DNA of 12,254 nucleotides, taken from NCBI GenBank assembly GCA_003485325.1, contig DMZI01000064.1, positions 17,989 through 30,242 of the forward strand, in the 5' to 3' direction. Numbering within the stretch: the first letter of the stretch is position 1; every line of letters starts with the position of its first letter. Source of the DNA: Desulfotomaculum sp. (GTDB taxonomy: Bacteria; Bacillota; Desulfotomaculia; Desulfotomaculales; Nap2-2B). Shown here piece by piece: positions 6,691-12,254 of the stretch. The notes under the pieces are model-generated. The model was not told where the DNA came from and searched no databases. It saw only the letters and a program-made list of their open reading frames with translations. A program made the position numbers and the translations under genes.

Positions 6691-6795
6691 AAGATTGGTA
6701 ACAAATCTGCTGGAGGCGGACCGTACCGTATCAAATCCACAGCTGAAAAGCATGCTCTAAAAAGGCTTTTTTCAAGAGTTAGACAAGGGAGTTAA
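6691..6795 (+). other. Possible 3' end of an unidentified gene
   Basis: The plus strand reads open to a stop at 6793-6795, with a plausible protein tail: GNKSAGGGPYRIKSTAEKHA followed by LKRLFSRVRQGS. It has no start of its own, because the sequence to its left belongs to the end of the IS4-type element. It could be the tail of a gene cut by that insertion. I do not recognise the family, and a chance open frame remains possible. Confidence 0.25.
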
Positions 6796-7091
6796 TATAA
6801 AAATGTAAGTGTAATATACTTGCGCTGCACATGTATTGTCGATCTGGAATTGAAACCATGCCTTTGCCAGATATCCGCCTGCATTATATTCTTAAGAATA
6901 ATTTATTAATTTACTATTGCCCGGAAGCAAAAAAACATCTTTCTTTTTTCCTAAAAGCGGTTATAATTATGATATAACACTCGGCAATTATCTATATTGT
7001 CCTTAGTATTTATCAGAGACAAAGCAGCGGCCATAATCTATGTTCTATCTATGTATTTGCCTTTGTTAAGGTTAATATATTTTAATACCTA
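6796..7091 (+). promoter_or_regulatory. Intergenic region with likely AbiEi promoter
   Basis: About 300 bp of AT-rich DNA without a gene. A perfect TATAAT lies at 6962-6967, about 125 bp before the antitoxin start, but there is no good -35 at 17 bp (CTTTCT). Two palindromes occur: a quasi-palindrome AAGTGTAATATACTT at 6807-6821 and a perfect TATTCTTAAGAATA at 6887-6900. AbiEi antitoxins repress their own promoters by binding inverted repeats, so these are candidate operators, though both lie upstream of the -10 element. Confidence 0.35.
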
Positions 7092-7745
7092 ATGTTAACA
7101 CAAAATAATGCCGATCGTTTTATCAGGATGTGTAATGAAATGAAAGATGAGATCTATAAAAAGATATACAATATTTTTAAGAACAGTGCTGGCTATGCCC
7201 ATACTAAAGACATAACCAGGGTCGGTATCCATAATATATATCTCAATGAGCTTCTGGAAAAGGGCGAGATTGAGCGTATAAAAAGAGGCCTCTACCGCTG
7301 GGTTGACATGAAAGACAACGCTGGATCCTCCCTTCTCGATGTAGCGATGGCTATTCCAAACGGTGTTATCTGCTTACTTTCGGCTCTCGCCTACCACAAC
7401 CTGACTACCCATAATCCCTGGGAAGTATCTGTGGCTGTCAACAGGAAATCGAGAGTTAAACTGCCCGATTACCCGCCGGTTAAGCTATACTATTTTTCAC
7501 CGGAAATTTTCGGCGCAGGTATTGAAAAAATAAAATTCGGTAAACACGAGGTAAAAATATACAATAAAGAGAAAACCATTTGTGATTGTATAAAGCACCG
7601 TAAAAAGATAGGAAAAGATATTATTAAGGAAATGATGTTAGAATATATTAAAAACCATAACCGCAACCTGAATCTGTTAATGAGATACGCGAAAATTTGC
7701 GGGGTGACCAAGCAGATTGAGACGTATTTTGAGCTCCTGTTATGA
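7092..7745 (+). CDS. AbiEi-family type IV antitoxin / transcriptional repressor
   Basis: A 217-residue protein with the AbiEi layout. An N-terminal winged helix covers about 17-70, with GYAHTKDITRVGIHNIYLNE (34-53), then LLEKGEIERIKRGLYRW. The C-terminal antitoxin domain contains AIPNGVICLLSALAYHNLTT (87-106), PWEVSVAVNRKSR (109-121) and the KTICDCIKHRKKIGKDI motif (161-177). In known AbiE systems AbiEi represses the operon and neutralises AbiEii without stable binding. The ATG at 7092 lacks a ribosome site. The ATG at 7140 (residue 17), 11 nt after AGGA, fits the family start better and may be the true one. Its stop overlaps the AbiEii start as ATGA, the usual coupling in this system. The frame is intact although its partner is broken. 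Confidence 0.85.
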   Translation: MLTQNNADRFIRMCNEMKDEIYKKIYNIFKNSAGYAHTKDITRVGIHNIYLNELLEKGEIERIKRGLYRWVDMKDNAGSSLLDVAMAIPNGVICLLSALAYHNLTTHNPWEVSVAVNRKSRVKLPDYPPVKLYYFSPEIFGAGIEKIKFGKHEVKIYNKEKTICDCIKHRKKIGKDIIKEMMLEYIKNHNRNLNLLMRYAKICGVTKQIETYFELLL

Positions 7746-8345
7746 GTGAAATAAAGAATAAACAGGCTTCAATATTGGCCAGGCTTAGAAACATAGCCCG
7801 GGAAAAAGATATTGAGTTTAATTCAATTTTAAACCAATACATGCGGGAAAGATTTTTATATCGGAAGAGTCAAAAACCGTCTTCAAATCGACATTGGTTT
7901 TGGAGATGTTGTAATAAGACCAAAAGATATTGAATTCCCTGTTCTCCTCAAAACAGACCAAATACCAGTAATTAAGGCATATTCCCTGGAATCATCCATA
8001 GCAGAAAAATTTGAAGCAATGATTAGACTATCCCTTTTAAACAGTAGGATGAAGGATTTTTATGATATCTACAATCTTTCAAAAAGCAAGGACTTTGAAG
8101 GCAGAGTTCTCCAGGAAGCAATATCTCAAACTTTCCAAAGAAGAAAAACAACCATAGAAAGAGAGCAACCAATCTTTCAAGACCCTTTTATCAACAGTGC
8201 CGAAAAGCAACGTGAATGGAGCAATTATATACGGAGAATCCGGGTAAGTAGCCCGGAATATTTTAAAGATGTGATGAACCAAATCATATTATTTCTAAAA
8301 CCAATTTATGACTCCCTCTGTAATGAAGAAGAATTTAGCGCCAGC
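7742..8345 (+). pseudogene. AbiEii nucleotidyltransferase toxin, internally deleted and 3'-truncated
   Basis: The start is normal: SEIKNKQASILARLRNIARE, then MRERFLYRKS at about residue 42. The family would continue with the KGA/TxDxDL catalytic block, but at about 7865 the sequence jumps, with a frame change, to RLQIDIGFGDVVIRP (7878 on). That is a block which in intact proteins (about 300 residues) comes roughly 80 residues later. The rest follows in order: AYSLESSIAEKFEAMIRLS, SRMKDFYDIYNLS, ISQTFQRRKT, and a C-terminal helix FLKPIYDSLCNEEEF. At about 8346 the sequence passes into GC-rich DNA and the native C-terminus is lost. The first two metal-binding aspartates are gone, so the toxin should be inactive. 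Residue numbers for the intact family are from general knowledge. Confidence 0.83.
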
Positions 8346-8355
8346 ATCTACTTCC

Positions 8356-8428
8356 CCGGCGCAGCTGCGCCGGAGTTACCCGGGCCGCAACTGCGGCCTT
8401 CCCAAAGAGTCTGCGCCGCAGCCGGCGC
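8356..8428. repeat. Three consecutive GC-rich hairpins at the left edge of the GC-rich block
   Basis: First is a perfect 18-bp palindrome, CCGGCGCAGCTGCGCCGG (8356-8373). Second is GGCCGC-AACT-GCGGCC (8383-8398). Third is GCGCCG-CAGC-CGGCGC (8413-8428), followed by TTTT. The first two share the core CGCA(G/A)CTGCG, so they may be diverged copies. They begin just after the end of recognisable AbiEii sequence. Confidence 0.6.
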
Positions 8429-8736
8429 TTTTCCCTTGAGGGCTGGCCACTGCTACCCTCTGCCACCCGGCGGCAAATTGACCCGTCAGTTTGACCAAGC
8501 GTGGCCGGCTTGCCGGCGACGCGCCAAACCGGGCGGCCGGAGCCGGTGCCGGAGCGGATGCCGGCGACTGCAAAGCCAGGCCCTGATGCTGCCGGCAGGA
8601 ACGAAGCGCACGGGCGGAGGCCTCAGGACCCGTAAGACTGGCCAGGGCGCAGGGAAAGGATGACCCCAGAGCCCGGCTTACGGCGCTCTGGCCGACATGC
8701 AAAGGACCCCGGAGAATGACATGCGCAGGTAAGATA

Positions 8737-8804
8737 AAGGCCCGCATGACCAGGCCCGACCTCTTGAGTCAATCCTTAATGCTGGGACTGGTGATGCGGG
8801 GCTT
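8737..8804 (+). repeat. Long imperfect hairpin in the GC-rich block
   Basis: CCCGCATGACCAGGCCC (8741-8757) pairs with GGGACTGGTGATGCGGG (8784-8800), giving 15 pairs interrupted by two single mismatches. AAG (8737-8739) adds three more pairs with CTT (8802-8804). The loop is 26 nt. The symmetric single mismatches are typical of RNA helices, but a decayed inverted repeat is also possible. Confidence 0.6.
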
Positions 8805-8863
8805 CCTTTGTTAATCAAACTGAGGCGGAAGGTTTGCACTGGCGGGACATAGTAGCCAGGTAA

Positions 8864-8930
8864 GCGCGGTGTGGCCGGCGCCGTACTCCCTGAAGGATTG
8901 ACAAGTGCAGCTTCGCCGGCTACACGGCGC
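8864..8930 (+). repeat. Second long hairpin in the GC-rich block
   Basis: GCGCGGTGTGGCCGGCG (8864-8880) pairs with CGCCGGCTACACGGCGC (8914-8930): 16 of 17 positions pair, one of them G-T, with one G-G mismatch. The loop is 33 nt. It is unrelated in sequence to the hairpin at 8737-8804. Confidence 0.62.
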
Positions 8931-9245
8931 GGCTTTGGAGGGGACCGGCAGCCAGGTTCCAAGGGGAAAGCAGCTTATCTGTGAACGGTATGGCCAGGGG
9001 CGGGTACGGCGCCAATGCTGCGGGCAAGGTGAAGGCTGGCGGGCAGATGCACAGGAGCTGGGCCGGCAGTGGCCTGGCGGGGGATGGTTTGGCGCGGTAC
9101 CCGGCCCGGTATGGGTAGGAGTAGCTTGTGATGGGGCGGCGTTTGATGGCGCTGGCCTGTGGGCTTTCTTTAATCCCATTATAGTGCTGGAGCAGTGAGT
9201 TACATTACCAGCTTGCTTGGATCGGAATCACAGGTAGACGAAGGC

Positions 9246-12116
9246 TTATTGGAAAGAATTTTTTATAGAGCGGGTTGGTATATTGACAATATTTCTACAA
9301 CCTTTTTGCGTCCTGTCATAATTCGTGCATCCATAAAACCTGCTTTCATCGTTTTTGTTCTTCTTTACTATCATGTAGCCGTCGGCGCATTTAGGACATT
9401 TATATATATCATGAGGCGCCACCTTATCATTTGTCATAAAATCACATATCTCCGGCTCGTTGGTACACATGTATAAAGGAATACCATAGTTTTTATTGTT
9501 CTCATATTTAAGTGGTGATCGGCAAATAGGACATTTCAAGGTATACCTCTCGACTATTTCCATATTTATATCTGCATCGTGCGGGATATTGAAATCCTGT
9601 ATTAACTCAGTTACAAAGCGGGACGGCCTCTTTCGCGGCGTTATCATATATACTCTATTTTTGGTGCGTGTCATAGCCACATAAAAAAGACGCCTTTCCT
9701 CCGCATAGGGCACAGTATTATCTGTATATGTAACCAGTTTCATTATCGGATCGTCTTCAAGCTGTGACGGAAACCCAAACTTCGCCTCTATCATATTAAC
9801 AAGTATTACATTGTCAAATCCAAGTCCCTTCGAACTATGGGCAGTTAAAAAAGAAATATTCGCGTACGGGTATTTTGAACACCTCAATTTAGTTTTCTTT
9901 ATCTCTTCAAAATTTCCGTAACGGAGGAGCATATCCAGGTCGAAATTATATCTGCCAATCATTAAGATTGATGTTCTACGTCCATATTCAGCTACTATTT
10001 TCCCTACAACCTCTTCGATTTTAGAAGTCCAGTTTTTATAGTAATTTGAGGTATCCTCAAAACACTCGACAATAACCGGGTTTTCCAGCCGTTTTGGGGA
10101 TATAAGGTGTTTCTTAATTTGTGATGAGTTTTTTTGAACGAATTTGCCGGCAATATCAATAAGCTCCTGTGAATTCCTGTAAGTATGTGTAATCTGCATT
10201 TCCTTTCCATTACCCATAAGTTCCAAAAACTTTTGAAACAGAGTAATGTCAGATCCAGCAAAAGCGTAAATCGACTGCCAGTCATCACCTACGGCAACAA
10301 CTTTAGCCCCTGTTACATCAACAAGCGATTTGGTAAGGTTAAATCTCTGACGGGCTATGTCCTGAAACTCATCAATAATAATGTATTTATATGAGGGTTT
10401 GTAATTAGACTGGCTCATTTCATATAATATTTTTTCAGCATCGTTAATCATATCAGAAAAATCTATCTGGTTGTTTCTTCTTAATTCATCTTGATAATAA
10501 CTATAGACCTCTTCCGCTATATCTAAAAAAAGGAGGCTCCTCACATTATCAGTTTTATTTCTAAGCACTTTAAACCCGGCCTCATCATAACCGCAGGTTT
10601 TATACTTCTCTATAAATTCAATCATAAACATAATAAGTTTAAAAACATATCTGTCCTTGCCTGTTTCTGTCAATTTCCTATAGACTTCTTCATTATCCCG
10701 TGGCGTCATGATAAAGCCGTTTTTGTTCAGTTCATCGTTTAGATGTTCCATCAGAGAACGTTTATCATTATACTGGGACCAAGTCTGAATCAGTGTTGTT
10801 TCTTTTAACTTATGCAATTTTCTCTTTGCAACAATATGACGTATATACTTTTCCAGTTGAGACTTATTGTAAATATCGCTTTGGAAATTTTCAGTGATTC
10901 CAAAATGCTCCAAATAGCACTCCTTTTCACCCTGCCTGATAAAGAAGTCTGGGGTATACATCTTATTTGCGCCGGGCAACGGGTATTCATACGGTTTTTC
11001 ATATTCATAATCAATACTATTTAGATATAAAAAATTTGCTATCTGCACCTCCTGGACGGATCTTAAAAATTCACCGGTGATAGTTCTCGTCTTTTTTGTC
11101 CTCTTAAGAGTAATGGTTTTAATATACTCTCCAAGCCTGCTTTTTATTGTTTCGTAATCAAGACTTGCTTTGTAAGCGCAGTAATCATTTAGCGAATTAA
11201 TTTTAAAAATGTCTTCCGGTATATCAAAATAATAGCCCAAAAATTTAACAAGATTTGAAAGTAACCGTTTATTATTAAAAACTTTCTTTGAAAGATAATC
11301 AAAAATAATGTTATAAGCCCTGTAGTTTACATTAGGCGGCACATCGCTGGATTTGCGGAGTATTTCATATCCGAATGAATGGAAAGTGCATACTTTTACA
11401 GGGATATTGAGTTTAAGATTAATTCGCTCTTTGAGCTCATCTATGGCCTTATTTGTATATGAAATTACTATAATGTCTTGTGGCGCAACCATTTGCTTAT
11501 CAACTAAATATTTAACTTTGGCAGCCATTGTAGTTGTTTTTCCAGCGCCGGCTCCCGCTATTAGCAGGCAATAATCTTCATCGGTCAAAACAGCCTTGCG
11601 CTGCTCATCGTCTAAACGAACATTAGCGTCAACCGACTTTAAAATATTGTCAAAGTATTCCTTGTATGTTATTAGGTTTTTCTCTATAAACTTTTCATTA
11701 AATCTATCAACTCTTTCAAAAAAGTCCTCCATCGCTGAGACGAAACGGTTGCTTTGCTCGGCATTAAAGCCTATGGCAACAGACATATTTGCAATATATT
11801 GTTTAACCATAGGGTCTTTAAGCACACCCAGGTAATAAACATAATTTTTATAAAAATTTTTTGCGGTGGAAGACGGTATGTATCTTTGCGTGTTAAAAAT
11901 CTCATTATAATCTTTATCAAAAGAAATCAACATATTACGCAGAGTTTTATAATCTTCAGCAGGATCATTATTTTGTTTCTCTGCCAGGATGACCTTCCCT
12001 TGATTGCTCTTTTGTGTGAAATATGCTCTGGGCAACCCGCAATGCGGGCAACTCTCAGCCTTATCGGATATTTGCTTTTTGCATTCAGGGCAATATATCA
12101 AAGCCATAACCAGCAC
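9246..12116 (-). CDS. HelD/helicase-IV-like superfamily 1 helicase with zinc ribbons and nuclease-like insert
   Basis: A 956-residue UvrD/Rep-type DNA helicase closest in motif style to helicase IV (HelD). An N-terminal zinc ribbon has C9, C12, C23 and C26. Helicase motifs follow in order: Q motif LDDEQRKAV (168-176), Walker A AGAGAGKTT (187-195), SYTNKA (219-224), TFHSFG (244-249), Walker B IIIDEFQD (579-586), VGDDWQSIYAFAG (609-621), TYRNSQE (645-651), FLTAHSSKGLGFDNVIL (756-772) and EERRLFYVAMTRTKNRVY (806-823). Between motifs Ic and II lies an insert with E356, TPD (388-390) and YLEHFG (401-406), which resembles a PD-(D/E)XK fold with F in place of the usual lysine. Two topoisomerase-type C4 fingers close the protein (C862, C865, C884, C891; C907, C910, C930, C940). 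The start is ATG 12107 or GTG 12116; GGAAG lies 12 nt before the ATG. No clear promoter is visible in 12117-12254. It would unwind DNA, probably in repair or defence. Confidence 0.9.
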   Translation of the reverse strand: MLVMALIYCPECKKQISDKAESCPHCGLPRAYFTQKSNQGKVILAEKQNNDPAEDYKTLRNMLISFDKDYNEIFNTQRYIPSSTAKNFYKNYVYYLGVLKDPMVKQYIANMSVAIGFNAEQSNRFVSAMEDFFERVDRFNEKFIEKNLITYKEYFDNILKSVDANVRLDDEQRKAVLTDEDYCLLIAGAGAGKTTTMAAKVKYLVDKQMVAPQDIIVISYTNKAIDELKERINLKLNIPVKVCTFHSFGYEILRKSSDVPPNVNYRAYNIIFDYLSKKVFNNKRLLSNLVKFLGYYFDIPEDIFKINSLNDYCAYKASLDYETIKSRLGEYIKTITLKRTKKTRTITGEFLRSVQEVQIANFLYLNSIDYEYEKPYEYPLPGANKMYTPDFFIRQGEKECYLEHFGITENFQSDIYNKSQLEKYIRHIVAKRKLHKLKETTLIQTWSQYNDKRSLMEHLNDELNKNGFIMTPRDNEEVYRKLTETGKDRYVFKLIMFMIEFIEKYKTCGYDEAGFKVLRNKTDNVRSLLFLDIAEEVYSYYQDELRRNNQIDFSDMINDAEKILYEMSQSNYKPSYKYIIIDEFQDIARQRFNLTKSLVDVTGAKVVAVGDDWQSIYAFAGSDITLFQKFLELMGNGKEMQITHTYRNSQELIDIAGKFVQKNSSQIKKHLISPKRLENPVIVECFEDTSNYYKNWTSKIEEVVGKIVAEYGRRTSILMIGRYNFDLDMLLRYGNFEEIKKTKLRCSKYPYANISFLTAHSSKGLGFDNVILVNMIEAKFGFPSQLEDDPIMKLVTYTDNTVPYAEERRLFYVAMTRTKNRVYMITPRKRPSRFVTELIQDFNIPHDADINMEIVERYTLKCPICRSPLKYENNKNYGIPLYMCTNEPEICDFMTNDKVAPHDIYKCPKCADGYMIVKKNKNDESRFYGCTNYDRTQKGCRNIVNIPTRSIKNSFQ

Positions 12117-12254
12117 GCACTTCCTTTAGGCCGTTAAATCCAAATATCTTCGCAAAGTGGAAAAATAACTAAATAGCAGTGACTTCCAAACCAGCCAGAC
12201 TGGGAATTACAAAAAGAGATCGAGTCTTTAATCCGGTAGTAATAACAGCCTCCC

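Larger units (their letters stand above)
8346..9190. other. GC-rich, hairpin-dense segment without a convincing gene
   Basis: Composition changes abruptly near 8350 from AT-rich to strongly GC-rich, and changes back near 9180-9190. Open frames exist on both strands, but their translations are low-complexity Ala/Pro/Arg/Gly strings with no family resemblance and no ribosome sites, as expected of chance frames in GC-rich DNA. The block contains at least five strong inverted repeats and is G-rich on the plus strand towards its right end. It could be a structured noncoding RNA, a MITE-like or foreign insertion, or debris from a GC-rich replicon. I found no tRNA, rRNA, RNase P, tmRNA or group II intron domain V signature in it. 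Confidence 0.5.

Noticed and set aside
8376..8747. A 123-residue minus-strand open frame in the GC-rich block
   Set aside because: The translation is low-complexity and rich in Ala, Arg, Pro and Ser, with no recognisable motif and no ribosome site. Equally long frames overlap on other strands, as expected by chance in GC-rich DNA.
8811..9179. A 122-residue minus-strand frame rich in Pro, Ser and Cys
   Set aside because: It overlaps other chance frames, has no ribosome site and no family resemblance.
8346..9190. Group II intron, tmRNA, RNase P or OLE-type RNA
   Set aside because: I found no domain V hairpin, tag-peptide region or RNase P conserved core by eye. The size could fit a large RNA, but no specific family can be claimed.

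Overview
The window looks like accessory DNA from a Gram-positive, Clostridia-type (Firmicutes) chromosome. The evidence is sigma-A-type promoters, strong AGGAGG-type ribosome binding sites, a copper-amine-oxidase-type stalk domain, an IS256-family transposase, and HK97-type phage genes of the kind common in Peptococcaceae and relatives. This placement is inferred from gene style, not from a marker gene.

Layout, left to right. (1) 1-132: a perfect-consensus promoter fires leftward out of the window into a short leader with 8-bp tandem repeats. (2) 279-927: an IS256-family remnant keeps its terminal repeat and the N-terminal part of the transposase but has lost the DDE domain. (3) 949-1581: an intact SagB/ThcOx-type nitroreductase-family flavoprotein on the minus strand, with a small phage-like gene scrap just upstream. 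(4) 1870-2663: a secreted copper-amine-oxidase-type domain cut short, overlapping an unknown 164-residue frame; the two may be one broken gene. (5) 2830-4184: a transposase gene with at least five frameshifts, preceded by a terminator and followed by a hairpin. (6) 4393-5994: a prophage scar on the minus strand, with the C-terminal third of the large terminase and the N-terminus of the portal protein. Between them sits an intact Phd/YefM-RelE/ParE toxin-antitoxin operon with its own consensus-like promoter. The terminase is joined directly to half of an IS4-type transposase (5994-6537). (7) 7092-8345: an AbiE-type (type IV) toxin-antitoxin locus. The AbiEi antitoxin looks intact, but the AbiEii nucleotidyltransferase toxin has an internal deletion that removes its catalytic core, and it has lost its 3' end. 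(8) 8346-9190: an abrupt GC-rich stretch of about 0.84 kb with no convincing protein and several strong inverted repeats. It begins inside the AbiEii coding frame and is a candidate structured RNA or foreign insertion. (9) 9246-12116: a 956-residue HelD/helicase-IV-like superfamily 1 helicase on the minus strand, with zinc ribbons at both ends and a PD-(D/E)XK-like insertion.

Overall this is a graveyard of mobile DNA. Two transposases, two IS/phage chimeras and three phage gene scraps are broken. The genes that remain open are the toxin-antitoxin pair, the orphan AbiEi antitoxin, the flavoprotein and the large helicase. That pattern fits selective retention of addiction or defence-type genes while their carrier elements decay. 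The most unusual items are the GC-rich hairpin-dense block, the disarmed AbiE locus, and the zinc-ribbon helicase with the nuclease-like insert.
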